Positions 1 to 9,070 of a DNA stretch of 64,000 bases are shown piece by piece. The DNA comes from Streptomyces qaidamensis (lineage in GTDB: Bacteria > Actinomycetota > Actinomycetes > Streptomycetales > Streptomycetaceae): the NCBI RefSeq assembly GCF_001611795.1, contig NZ_CP015098.1:2666001-2730000 (forward strand). Direction: 5' to 3'. A program made the position numbers and the translations under genes. The notes under the pieces were generated by a model, which did no database searches, had not been told where the DNA came from, and saw only the letters and a list, made by a program, of their open reading frames with translations. Position 1 is the stretch's first letter; each line of letters opens with the position of its first letter.

Positions 1-428
<428 letters not shown>

Positions 429-516
429 CTAGCCCTCGATGGCACGAGGTGCCACCATGGACGTGGTCCGGGGACGCCGTCAGGGCGCCTCGAGATGACG
501 TGTTAGGAGCCGTGCA

Positions 517-1392
517 ATGACGCAGCTTCCGGCTGCCCAGACTGCTCAGATGAAGCCCTCCGGCAACGGCAGGGCGCTGTACGGAGGCAAGGGCACCCGC
601 CGTATCACCGTGCGCGACATCGCCGCCGCCAAGGAGCGCGGCGAGAAGTGGCCGATGCTCACCGCGTACGACGCCATGACCGCGTCCGTCTTCGACGAGG
701 CCGGGATCCCGGTGATGCTCGTCGGCGACTCGGCGGGCAACTGCCACCTCGGGTACGAGACGACCGTGCCCGTCACCCTCGACGAGATGACGATGCTGTC
801 GGCGGCGGTCGTACGGGGCACCTCGCGCGCCCTGATCGTCGGCGACCTGCCCTTCGGCTCCTACCAGGAGGGCCCGGTGCAGGCGCTGCGCTCGGCGACC
901 CGGCTGGTGAAGGAGGCGGGCGTGCAGGCCGTGAAGCTGGAGGGGGGCGAGCGGTCGCACGACCAGATCCGGCTGCTCGTCGAGTCCGGCATCCCGGTCA
1001 TGGCGCACATCGGCCTGACCCCGCAGTCGGTCAACGCCATGGGCTACCGCGTGCAGGGGCGCGGGGAGGAAGCGGCCCAGCAGCTGCTGCGGGACGCGAA
1101 GGCCGTGCAGGACGCGGGCGCGTTCGCGGTGGTGCTTGAGCTGGTCCCCGCGGAGCTGGCCGCCGAGGTGACGCGCGTGCTGCACATCCCGACCGTGGGG
1201 ATCGGGGCGGGCCCCGAGACCGACGCGCAGGTGCTGGTGTGGACCGACATGCTGGGTCTGACCGGCGGGCGGGTGCCGAAGTTCGTGAAGCAGTACGCGA
1301 ACCTGCGTGAGGTCATGGGCGACGCGGTGAAGGCGTTCGCCGACGAGGTCGTCGGTGGGACGTTCCCGCAGGAGGAGAACTCCGTCCACTAG
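517..1392 (+). CDS. panB: 3-methyl-2-oxobutanoate hydroxymethyltransferase
   Basis: First step of pantothenate (and so CoA) synthesis: transfers a hydroxymethyl group from methylene-THF to alpha-ketoisovalerate to give ketopantoate, in the cytoplasm. The 291-residue protein has the family length plus a ~30-residue N-terminal extension. It shows PMLTAYDAMTASVFDEAGI, the metal-binding LVGDSAGN, and MAHIGLTPQSVNAMGGY-like and GIGAGPETDAQVLV segments. The ATG follows TTAGGAG at good spacing. It is monocistronic: a strong hairpin starts 21 bases after the stop. The identification is secure. Confidence 0.96.
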   Translation: MTQLPAAQTAQMKPSGNGRALYGGKGTRRITVRDIAAAKERGEKWPMLTAYDAMTASVFDEAGIPVMLVGDSAGNCHLGYETTVPVTLDEMTMLSAAVVRGTSRALIVGDLPFGSYQEGPVQALRSATRLVKEAGVQAVKLEGGERSHDQIRLLVESGIPVMAHIGLTPQSVNAMGYRVQGRGEEAAQQLLRDAKAVQDAGAFAVVLELVPAELAAEVTRVLHIPTVGIGAGPETDAQVLVWTDMLGLTGGRVPKFVKQYANLREVMGDAVKAFADEVVGGTFPQEENSVH

Positions 1393-1412
1393 AACCACTG
1401 CCGCACCACCAC

Positions 1413-1450
1413 GGACGGCCCGCCGATCATCCCCCGTCGGCGGGCCGTCC
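1413..1450 (+). terminator. Rho-independent-type hairpin after panB
   Basis: Perfect 14-base arms at 1413-1426 and 1437-1450 (GGACGGCCCGCCGA and its complement) with a 10-base loop. There is no U-run, as is usual in Streptomyces. Confidence 0.8.
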
Positions 1451-1550
1451 CGCGTCCGCGGTGGCCGGCCGGCAGGGCATCGGCAGGCTGTCGGCGGCTT
1501 GTCGGTGACGTGTCGGTGGTTTGTCGGTGGGGACTGGGACCGTCTGTCCC

Positions 1551-2570
1551 ATGACGCGAATCGACACACAGACCAGCGGCGCCGCTGTCACCGTGCGGGG
1601 GCTGGTGAAGCACTACGGGGAGACCAAGGCACTGGACGGGGTCGACCTGGAGGTGCGGGAGGGCACCGTGATGGGGGTGCTCGGGCCGAACGGGGCCGGG
1701 AAGACCACCCTGGTACGGATCCTGTCCACCCTGCTGCAGGCCGACTCGGGGCAGGCCACCGTGGCCGGGTACGACGTCGTACGGCAGCCGCGGCAGCTGC
1801 GGCGGGTGATAGGGCTCACGGGCCAGTACGCGTCCGTGGACGAGAAGCTCTCGGGCTGGGAGAACCTGTACATGATCGGGCGGCTGCTCGATCTGCCCCG
1901 CAAGGAGGCCCGCGCCCGTGCCGACAGGCTGCTGGAGCGCTTCTCGTTGACCGAGGCGGCCAAGCGGCCGGCGGCGACGTACTCCGGGGGGATGCGGCGC
2001 CGGCTGGACCTGGCCGCGTCGATGATCGGCCGGCCGGCCGTGCTCTTCCTCGACGAGCCGACCACCGGCCTCGACCCCCGCACCCGCAACGAGGTGTGGG
2101 ACGAGGTCAAGCGCATGGTCGGCGACGGGGTCACCGTGCTGCTCACGACCCAGTACATGGAGGAAGCCGAGCAGCTCGCCTCGGAGCTGACGGTCGTCGA
2201 CCGCGGCCAGGTCATCGCGGGGGGTGCGATCGAGGCGCTGAAGGCGAAGGTCGGCGGCCGGGCGCTGCGGATCCGCACCGCCGATCCCACCCACCTGCGG
2301 CCCCTCGCGGGCACCCTGGACGAGCTGGGGATCACCGGGCTCGCCACCACCACGGTCGACACCGACCGGGGCGACGTCCTCGTGCCGATCCTCAGCGACG
2401 AGCAGCTGACGGCCGTGGTCGGCGCGGTCACCGCGCGCGGCATCACGCTCTCCTCCATCACCACCGAACTGCCCAGCCTGGACGAGGTGTTCCTGTCCCT
2501 CACCGGCCACCGTGCCAGTGCCCCGCAGGACGCCATGCCCGCCGAAGACCTCCAGGAGGCCGCCGTATGA
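1551..2570 (+). CDS. ABC transporter ATP-binding protein, DrrA family
   Basis: Nucleotide-binding subunit of an exporter of the daunorubicin-resistance (DrrA/CcmA) type, powering the membrane subunit encoded immediately downstream. Walker A GPNGAGKT lies near residue 45, the signature SGGMRRRLDL near 143, Walker B VLFLDEPTTGLD near 164, and a DrrA-type C-terminal extension follows. The start is set at MTRIDTQ. The longer in-frame start lies in non-coding-looking sequence, and a short hairpin (GGGAC-N5-GTCCC, 1536-1550) directly precedes this ATG; there is no clear Shine-Dalgarno, so a leaderless mRNA is possible. The stop overlaps the next start (ATGA). Substrate unknown. Confidence 0.93.
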   Translation: MTRIDTQTSGAAVTVRGLVKHYGETKALDGVDLEVREGTVMGVLGPNGAGKTTLVRILSTLLQADSGQATVAGYDVVRQPRQLRRVIGLTGQYASVDEKLSGWENLYMIGRLLDLPRKEARARADRLLERFSLTEAAKRPAATYSGGMRRRLDLAASMIGRPAVLFLDEPTTGLDPRTRNEVWDEVKRMVGDGVTVLLTTQYMEEAEQLASELTVVDRGQVIAGGAIEALKAKVGGRALRIRTADPTHLRPLAGTLDELGITGLATTTVDTDRGDVLVPILSDEQLTAVVGAVTARGITLSSITTELPSLDEVFLSLTGHRASAPQDAMPAEDLQEAAV

Positions 2571-3382
2571 GCGCCGTCACCGTCAACGACGCCGCCACGG
2601 ACGCCCGTATCCCGCTGCGCGGCCATCTGCGCCACACCGGGGCCCTGATCCGCCGCAACCTGCTGTGGATCCGCAAGGACCCGGAGTCGATGGCCGACGC
2701 ACTGCTGATGCCGGTCATCTTCACCCTGCTGTTCGTGTTCGTCTTCGGCGGCTCGATCGGGCAGGCGCTGGGCGGCGGGCAGGACCGGTACGTGCAGTAC
2801 GTGATCCCGGGCATGATCGCGATGATGAGCATGACGCTGTCCCAGGGCGTCGGCACGGGCTTCAGCCAGGACTTCAACTCCGGTGTCATGGACCGGTTCC
2901 GGTCCCTGCCGATCGGGCGCGGCTCAGTGCTGTTCGCGAAGATCTCGGTGGAACTGCTGCGGATGCTGTTCGCCACCGCCGTGCTGATGATCGTCGCCGT
3001 GGCGGTCGGGTTCGAGATCACGAACTGGCCGGGGCTGCTCGCGACCGTGGCCCTGTCCACGGCGTTCGCCTCGTCGATCATGTGGGTGTTCCTCACCCTG
3101 GGCGTGATCCTGAAGAACGCGCAGTCCGTACAGGCGATGGGCTTCCTGGTGCTGTTCCCGCTGCAGTTCGGCTCGTCGATCTTCGCGCCGACCACGTCGA
3201 TGCCGGGCTGGCTGCAGGCGTTCACCGACTACAACCCGCTGTCGACGCTCGCGGACGCCGCGCGCGGACTGATGGTGGGCGGGCCGGTCGCGCACGACCT
3301 GTGGGTGACGCTCGGCTGGTCGGCGGTGATCACGGCGGTGATGGCGCCCGTAGCGATCCACAAGTTCCGTACGAAGAACTGA
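2567..3382 (+). CDS. ABC-2 type permease, DrrB family
   Basis: Membrane partner of the preceding ATPase, translationally coupled through an ATGA overlap. The 271-residue protein starts with a cytoplasmic tail and RNLLWIRKDPESMADALLMP, typical of DrrB, followed by about six hydrophobic segments and the conserved LSTLADAARGLMVGG region near the C-terminus. It likely forms a dimeric export channel for a hydrophobic compound or drug. Substrate cannot be deduced from sequence. Confidence 0.92.
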   Translation: MSAVTVNDAATDARIPLRGHLRHTGALIRRNLLWIRKDPESMADALLMPVIFTLLFVFVFGGSIGQALGGGQDRYVQYVIPGMIAMMSMTLSQGVGTGFSQDFNSGVMDRFRSLPIGRGSVLFAKISVELLRMLFATAVLMIVAVAVGFEITNWPGLLATVALSTAFASSIMWVFLTLGVILKNAQSVQAMGFLVLFPLQFGSSIFAPTTSMPGWLQAFTDYNPLSTLADAARGLMVGGPVAHDLWVTLGWSAVITAVMAPVAIHKFRTKN

Positions 3383-3392
3383 CCCGGCGGGC

Positions 3393-3411
3393 GGATCCGC
3401 CTCACGGATCC
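3393..3411. terminator. Short hairpin between the ABC operon and the convergent SARP gene
   Basis: GGATCCG-N5-CGGATCC, 7-base arms, located 10 bases after the permease stop and 13 bases before the SARP stop codon on the other strand. It could end transcription from both sides. Confidence 0.5.
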
Positions 3412-3423
3412 TTCGTCGCGATG

Positions 3424-6400
3424 TCACAGCAGGGCGGTGGCCTCGTCGAGGGAGAGGCCCCCGCCCGCCGCGTACGCGGCCTCGTAGGCCGGGTCGCCGA
3501 GCAGCGCCCGGGCCTGCCGCTCCGTGCGCTCGCGGGTCTCGCGCTCCTGCCGCTGGGCGATGTGACCGGGCGGCAGCAGGGCGTCGAAGGCGCCCAGGCA
3601 GCGGGCCGCGTCCTCGGCGCGCCCTCCGCCGTCGACACCGGCCAGGGCCCAGGCGCCGATGATCAGGTACCCCGAGCGCATGTACGGCGCGATGGCCGTG
3701 GACAGCGGATCGGCGGCCCGCTCCAGGGCCTTGCGAATCAGGCGCAGGCACTCCTCGTACCGGCCGTCGGCGGCGTCCAGCCAGGCCTCCGCGCCGAGGA
3801 TGAACGCGTCGAAGACGATGAAGTGGGCGATACGGAAATCCTGCCGCAGCCGGCCCAGTTGCTCGCGTGCCTCCGTGGTGCGGCCCGTCAGCCCGAGCCA
3901 GCCGGCGAGGAACAGGCGGGCGGCGGGCATGGCCTCGCTGTGCGAGTCCTCGCGCTGGGCGATCACCTCACGCAGCAGCCGCTCGCCGCGTTCGCCGTCG
4001 CCCGCCTCCAGCAGCGCGCTGCCCAGCCGGGCGCTGAGCACCGCCGCCTGGGCGCGGGCGCCGAGGTGTTCGGCATGGGCGATGGCCGCCTCGTAGTCCG
4101 CGGCGGCCAGGGCGTAGTGGCCCTTGCGCTCGTGGGCCTCCGCACGGGCGGAGAGGGCCTCGGCGGTGCCCCAGGCGTCACCGAGGCGCCGGTAGATCTC
4201 CAGCGACTCGTCGGCGTCGTGGGCGGCGTCGCCGGCCCAGTCGGTGCGGTTGGCGAGGAAGTTGGCCCGCATCTGCAGGCCGGAGGCGAGCTCCCAGTCG
4301 AAGCCCGGGGTCTGCCGGCAGGTGCGGATGGACGCGTCGATGATGACGCGCAGCCGGTCCATGTCGCCGGTCAGCATCACGGCGAAGAACCAGAGCAGGC
4401 CGGGGAGCCGGCAGTTCTGCGGCAGACCGGGCTCGTACGTCCCGGCGATGGCGCGCAGCTTCCGCTGGGAGTCCGGGTTCTGCCAGGCGTCCAGCTCGGT
4501 GTCCATGCAGGCGAGATGGGCGAGGTGAATACCGCGCCGGGCCTCCCACAGGACCTCGCCGGTCATCGGGGGCGGGGCGTCGGTGCAGCGGTGCCAGACG
4601 GGGGCCGCGGGGCGGACGGGTTCGGTGAAGGGGTCGGGGCCGAGGGCCATGACCTCGCGGCACCAGTTGCGGGCCTCGATGCGCAGGTCGCGCATCTGCC
4701 AGTACCAGACGAGGGACAGCGCCAGGCACAGCGCCTCCTGCTCGTCGCGCAGGGCGACGGCGTGCCGCAGCGCGGTCCGCAGGTTCTCGTACTCGCGCTC
4801 CAGCCGGTGGATGGCGGCGAGCTGGCCGGGGCCGCGCAGTAACGGGTCGGTGACGCGGGCCAGTTCACGGAAGTACGTCAGATGGGCCCGCTCGGCCTCG
4901 GCGCGCTGCCCGGACTCGCCCAGCCGCTCGGCGGCGTACTCGGCGACCGTCTCCAGCAGCCGGTAGCGCATCTCCCCGTCGGCGGACCCGTCCGGCGGGG
5001 CGGCCACGACCAGGGAGCGGTCGACGAGGGAGCCGAGCGCTTCCAGGGCGCCCGGCCCGCACACCGCCTCGGCGGCGGGCAGGTCGCAGCCGCCGGCGAA
5101 CACCGACAGCCGCCGCAGGACGTCGCGTTCCTCCTCGTCGAGCAGGTCCCAGGACCAGTCGACGACCGCTCTGAGGGTCTGCTGGCGGGGCAGGACGGTG
5201 CGGCTGCCGGAGGTGAGGAGACGGAAGCGGTCGTCCAGCCGGTCGGCGATCTGGCGGGGCGTGAGCATCCGCAGCCGGGCGGCGGCCAGTTCGATGGCCA
5301 GCGGCAGGCCGTCGAGGCGGCGGCAGATCTCGGCACACGCCCCGGGGTCGTCCTCGATCCGGAAGCCGGGCCGGGCCGCCGCGCCCCGTTCGGCCAGCAG
5401 CCGCAGCGCCACCGGCTCGGGCAGCGGCTCCACCGGCCGCAGCAACTCGCCCGGAACACCGAGGGGTTCACGGCTGGTGGCCAGGACGGTGAGGTCCGGG
5501 CAGCGCGCCAGCAGCTCCTCGGCGAGCCGGGCGGCGGCGTCGACGACGTGCTCGCAGTTGTCGAGGATCAGCAGCATGCGGGGCCGGGAGCAGTGCTCGG
5601 CGAGCCGCTCGACGGGGTCGTCGAGCCGGTCGGCGACGGCGGCGCGGATGCCCTCGGCGCCGGCGCCGTACAGCACGGTCTCCCGGGCGCCGACGGCGGT
5701 GAGCACGGCCTCCGGCACGGCGTCCGGGTCGTCGACGGGGGCGAGTTCGGCCAGCCACACACCGCCGGGCATGGCCTCGCGCACGGTCTCCGCGGCCTCC
5801 TGCGACAGCCGGGTCTTCCCGGCACCGCCGGGCCCGAGCAGGGTGACCAGCCGGGCCTCCGCGAGATCCCCGCGGATGGTCTCGATGTCGGCCTCCCGGC
5901 CGATGAACGAGGTGAGGCGGGCACGGAGGTTGCCGGCGAGCAGCCGGGCCGGCGCGGGCACCGGTGCGTCCCCCAGCCGGAGCAACTCCGCGTGCAGGGA
6001 ACGCAGTTCTGGCCCCGGGTCGGCGCCGAGGCGGTCGGCGAGGAGGCGCCGGACGTCCTCGAAGGCGTCCAGCGCCTCCGCCGCACGGCCGGCGTCCCGC
6101 AGGGCGCGCAGACGCAGGGCCTGGAGGGGCTCGTCCAGGGGGTGGCTGTCGCACAGGGCGGTCAGCTCCGGCAGGGACTGCTCGGCCCGGCCCAGGGCGA
6201 GGGCGGCGGTGTGGCGGGCCCGGAGCGCGTCCAGACGGCGGGTGTCCCGGCGGGCCGCCTCGGCGGTGCGGTCGGGCAGGTCGGCGAGAGCGGGGCCGCG
6301 CCACAGGGCGAGGGCGTCGTCGAGGACCACGGCGGCCTTGGCGGGGTCGCCGTCGGCCAGCGCCCGCACCCCCTCGCCGGCCAGCCGCTCGAACCGGTGC

Positions 6401-6690
6401 AGGTCGACGTCGTCGGGCGCGGCCGTCAGCCGGTACCCGCCCTCGACGGAGGCGACCGCGCCGGCCCCGAGCGCCCGCCGCAGCCGCCCGACCAGCGCCT
6501 GCAACGCCCCCGGAGCGTCGGCGGGCGGCTGCCCGCCCCACACCTCGTCGACGAGCAGCCCCACGGGCACGGTCCGACCGGCCCGCAGCGCGAGCACGGT
6601 CAGCAACGCACGCAGCCGCGCCCCACCGACCGGAACGACCGAACCGTCACTGCGGAGCGCCTGCGTGGTGCCGAGGATGCGGTAGTGCAC
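3424..6690 (-). CDS. AfsR/SARP-family regulator with NB-ARC ATPase and TPR-like C-terminus
   Basis: A 1088-residue multidomain transcription regulator. Residues ~1-95 form an OmpR-like winged helix (LRALLTVLALRAGRTVPV, LVDEVWG) and ~100-245 a BTAD domain. An NB-ARC/STAND ATPase follows with Walker A GPGGAGKT near residue 286, LLILDNCEHV (Walker B) near 370 and TSREPLG. The C-terminal third is an alanine-rich helical repeat region resembling TPRs. Large SARPs of this plan activate secondary-metabolite or developmental genes after a signal releases NTPase autoinhibition. No biosynthetic cluster is adjacent, so its targets are unknown. Confidence 0.93.
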   Translation of the reverse strand: MHYRILGTTQALRSDGSVVPVGGARLRALLTVLALRAGRTVPVGLLVDEVWGGQPPADAPGALQALVGRLRRALGAGAVASVEGGYRLTAAPDDVDLHRFERLAGEGVRALADGDPAKAAVVLDDALALWRGPALADLPDRTAEAARRDTRRLDALRARHTAALALGRAEQSLPELTALCDSHPLDEPLQALRLRALRDAGRAAEALDAFEDVRRLLADRLGADPGPELRSLHAELLRLGDAPVPAPARLLAGNLRARLTSFIGREADIETIRGDLAEARLVTLLGPGGAGKTRLSQEAAETVREAMPGGVWLAELAPVDDPDAVPEAVLTAVGARETVLYGAGAEGIRAAVADRLDDPVERLAEHCSRPRMLLILDNCEHVVDAAARLAEELLARCPDLTVLATSREPLGVPGELLRPVEPLPEPVALRLLAERGAAARPGFRIEDDPGACAEICRRLDGLPLAIELAAARLRMLTPRQIADRLDDRFRLLTSGSRTVLPRQQTLRAVVDWSWDLLDEEERDVLRRLSVFAGGCDLPAAEAVCGPGALEALGSLVDRSLVVAAPPDGSADGEMRYRLLETVAEYAAERLGESGQRAEAERAHLTYFRELARVTDPLLRGPGQLAAIHRLEREYENLRTALRHAVALRDEQEALCLALSLVWYWQMRDLRIEARNWCREVMALGPDPFTEPVRPAAPVWHRCTDAPPPMTGEVLWEARRGIHLAHLACMDTELDAWQNPDSQRKLRAIAGTYEPGLPQNCRLPGLLWFFAVMLTGDMDRLRVIIDASIRTCRQTPGFDWELASGLQMRANFLANRTDWAGDAAHDADESLEIYRRLGDAWGTAEALSARAEAHERKGHYALAAADYEAAIAHAEHLGARAQAAVLSARLGSALLEAGDGERGERLLREVIAQREDSHSEAMPAARLFLAGWLGLTGRTTEAREQLGRLRQDFRIAHFIVFDAFILGAEAWLDAADGRYEECLRLIRKALERAADPLSTAIAPYMRSGYLIIGAWALAGVDGGGRAEDAARCLGAFDALLPPGHIAQRQERETRERTERQARALLGDPAYEAAYAAGGGLSLDEATALL

Positions 6691-7252
6691 GGGGTCATTG
6701 TCTCCGGTGATACGGGGGCGGTCACGAGGTTTCCGCGGCGTTGCGCGGGTGGGCAGGCCGGGAAACCGGGGCCCCTTACGTCGCCGGTAGAGAGTCGGAC
6801 AGGGATGTCCGAGAAACGGCGCAAGGACGGGACGTACCGGGTGACCGAGAAGATCCGTTGCCTTTCACGGGTCGGCTCCCCCGCGTGCCCCGGTTACGTG
6901 TTCCTGCCCCCCGGTTACGTGTTCCTGCCCGACGAGGAGATCGTCACCCCCATCCGGACGAGACGGATCACTGGCGATTCGTGCCTCTTGGTACCACCTT
7001 CGCGGAGCGCTGGCAGAGCATGGAGACCTCCGAAATCGGCGAGGATCTGGTCCGCGCCGGCATCACGGTCCGATGCCACCCGCCGGGACGGGGTGGGCTG
7101 GTTGCGGAGATACGGAAGATTTCCGGGAACGTCTTGCGAAGTTCCCGAGGTGGACGAGCCCCTACGGGCGACCGGGACCCGCGCCCCCTCCTGTCTCTCC
7201 TCTCTGGAAAACTCGCACTGCATGCTCACCACCACCCACCAGGAGCCCGCCC
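6691..7252. other. Intergenic region with a possible decayed coding remnant and a 21-base tandem duplication
   Basis: No intact gene is convincing in these 562 bases. A 20-base unit beginning CCGGTTACGTG repeats at 6890-6909 and 6911-6930. From 6805 one frame reads MSEKRRKDGTYRVTEKIRC up to FLPDEEIVTP. A different frame then reads DETDHWRFVPLGTTFAERW up to GEDLVRAGITVRC, which has protein-like composition. This suggests one frameshifted gene, but no family is recognised. The promoters of the divergent SARP gene (6690) and M50 protease (7253) must also lie here. Confidence 0.35.
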
Positions 7253-8050
7253 ATGACCACCGTCCCTCGCACGCGCGATCAGCGGATCAGCCCTGTCTTC
7301 CTAGGGATCACTGCTGTTACGGCGGTCACCGGATGGGCGGTGTGGACGGATTTCGCCGCGTCTCCAGGGCTGGCCGTCTTCCTTTTCGTGACCTCGGCCT
7401 GGGTGGTCTCTCTGTGTCTCCACGAGTACGCGCACGCTCGTACCGCGTTGCACTCAGGCGACATCACCGTGGGGGCCAAGGGCTACTTGAGCCTCAATCC
7501 TCTCGCCTACACACACGCCCTGCTCAGCATCGTGCTCCCGGTGATCTTCGTGATCATGGGTGGCATCGGCCTGCCCGGCGGCGCCGTGTTCATCGAGCGG
7601 AACCGGATCCAGGGGCGCTGGAAGCACAGCCTGATCTCGGCGGCGGGCCCGCTGACCAACGTGCTGTTCGCCGTCGTCTGCACCGCCCCGTTCTGGCTGG
7701 ACGCCCTGGACGGGGTGCCGAACGACTTCCGGTTCGCGCTGGCGTTCCTCGCGCTGCTCCAGGTGACGGCCGCGCTGCTGAACTTCCTGCCGGTACCGGG
7801 CCTGGACGGCTACGGCGTCATCGAGCCGTGGCTGTCGTACAGCATCCGGCGCCAGGTGGAGCCGTTCGCGCCGTTCGGCCTGCTGTTCGTGTTCGCGCTG
7901 CTGTGGCTGCCGGCGGTGAACGGCGTCTTCTTCGACGTGGTCGACACGATCCTGAAGTCCCTCGGCATCAGCGACTTCGAGACGTACTGCGGTCAGGAGC
8001 TGTACCGCTTCTGGCAGGGCTCGAACGAGTTCTGCTCGGCGGCTCCCTGA
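7253..8050 (+). CDS. M50-family (site-2-protease-like) membrane metalloprotease
   Basis: A 265-residue polytopic protein. The zinc motif HEYAH (HExxH) sits near residue 57 within a membrane segment, and the third ligand is probably the Asp of PVPGLDGYGV near residue 182. SLISAAGPLTNVL is the conserved SAAGP-N segment of the family. Such enzymes cut transmembrane or membrane-proximal substrates. The ATG is preceded by AGGAG at 7-base spacing, which fixes the start. The LNPLAYTH segment is also typical of rhomboid-sized actinobacterial M50 proteins. Substrate unknown. Confidence 0.9.
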   Translation: MTTVPRTRDQRISPVFLGITAVTAVTGWAVWTDFAASPGLAVFLFVTSAWVVSLCLHEYAHARTALHSGDITVGAKGYLSLNPLAYTHALLSIVLPVIFVIMGGIGLPGGAVFIERNRIQGRWKHSLISAAGPLTNVLFAVVCTAPFWLDALDGVPNDFRFALAFLALLQVTAALLNFLPVPGLDGYGVIEPWLSYSIRRQVEPFAPFGLLFVFALLWLPAVNGVFFDVVDTILKSLGISDFETYCGQELYRFWQGSNEFCSAAP

Positions 8051-8060
8051 CGGCCGCGGG

Positions 8061-8240
8061 TCAGCCGGCGACGGACTTCCGCTGCTTGGCGCGCTTGGCG
8101 TAGTACCAGCACATGTTGGACGACAGGCCCGCCAGCAGCACCCACACGATCCCCAGGAAGCTGCCCCGCGTGAAGGAGACCACGGCGGCGGCCACGGAGA
8201 GCACGCAGACGATCAGGGCGTAGAGGGCGAGGCGGGGCAT
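8061..8240 (-). CDS. Small two-helix membrane protein
   Basis: A 59-residue protein with two hydrophobic segments (LALYALIVCVLSVAAAVVSF and GIVWVLLAGLSSNMCWYYA) and a basic C-terminus. The start at MPRLALY is supported by AGGAG 8 bases upstream. It is convergent with the M50 protease gene, 10 bases apart. It resembles short conserved Streptomyces membrane proteins of unknown function. Confidence 0.7.
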   Translation of the reverse strand: MPRLALYALIVCVLSVAAAVVSFTRGSFLGIVWVLLAGLSSNMCWYYAKRAKQRKSVAG

Positions 8241-8312
8241 GGGGTCGACTCCTGTCGGGGGACACTGCGGCACTGCTGGTGCCGTCCAGTGTCCCCCATG
8301 TACGTCACCGGC

Positions 8313-9032
8313 TCACACGTCGGTGACGCGCAGGCCCGCGTGCGCCTTGTACCGGCGGTTCACGGAGATCAGGTTCGCCACCAGCGACTCCACCTGGTGG
8401 GCGTTGCGCAGCCGTCCGGCGAAGATGCCGCGCATGCCGGGGATGCGGCCGGCGAGGGCCTGGACGATCTCGACGTCGGCGCGGACCTCGCCGAGCACCA
8501 TCACGTCGGTGTCGATCTCGTCGATCTCCGGGTCCTGGAGCAGCACGGCCGACAGGTGGTGGAAGGCGGCCGTGACCCGGGAGTCCGGCAGCAGGGCGGC
8601 GGCCTGCTCGGCGGCGCTGCCCTCCTCGGGCTTGAGGGCGTAGGCGCCCTTCTTGTCGAAGCCGAGCGGGTTGACGCAGTCGACGACGAGCTTGCCGGCC
8701 AGTTCCTCGCGCAGGGATCCGAGGGTCTTGCCATGGCCGTCCCAGGGCACGGCGACGATCACGATGTCGCTGCGGCGGGCGGTCTCGGCGTTGTCGGCGC
8801 CCTCGACGCCGTGGCCGAGTTCTCCGGCGGCCGCCTGAGCGCGGTCGGCGGCACGCGAGCCGATGATCACCTTCTGGCCGGCCTTGGCGAGCCGGTAGGC
8901 CAGGCCCTTGCCCTGCGGCCCGGTCCCGCCGAGCACGCCCACCACGAGTCCGGAGACGTCGGGCAGGTCCCAGGGGTCCTTGGCGGGGGCCTTCTGGGCG
9001 TTGTCGGCGGCAGCACTGTCGGTAGAGGTCAT
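8313..9032 (-). CDS. npdG: NADPH-dependent F420 reductase (F420H2:NADP+ oxidoreductase)
   Basis: A 239-residue cytoplasmic enzyme moving hydride between NADPH and coenzyme F420. After a ~30-residue flexible N-terminus, a Rossmann motif GVLGGTGPQGKGLAYRLA and the NADP-phosphate-binding IIGSR follow. VVDCVNPLGFDKKG and VTAAFHHLSAVLLQDP are hallmark segments of actinobacterial Fno/NpdG. The ATG at 9032 fits the family N-terminus. F420H2 supplied by it feeds F420-dependent reductases common in Streptomyces. Confidence 0.93.
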   Translation of the reverse strand: MTSTDSAAADNAQKAPAKDPWDLPDVSGLVVGVLGGTGPQGKGLAYRLAKAGQKVIIGSRAADRAQAAAGELGHGVEGADNAETARRSDIVIVAVPWDGHGKTLGSLREELAGKLVVDCVNPLGFDKKGAYALKPEEGSAAEQAAALLPDSRVTAAFHHLSAVLLQDPEIDEIDTDVMVLGEVRADVEIVQALAGRIPGMRGIFAGRLRNAHQVESLVANLISVNRRYKAHAGLRVTDV

Positions 9033-9070
9033 GGCCCCGACTCTACGACCGCCCCACCGCGCCGGGAGGC

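Noticed and set aside
4882..8103. Plus-strand open frame of ~1073 codons opposite the SARP gene and across the M50 gene
   Set aside because: It runs antisense to a well-supported regulator and in the wrong frame through the M50 protease; low-complexity Gly/Gln/Arg composition.
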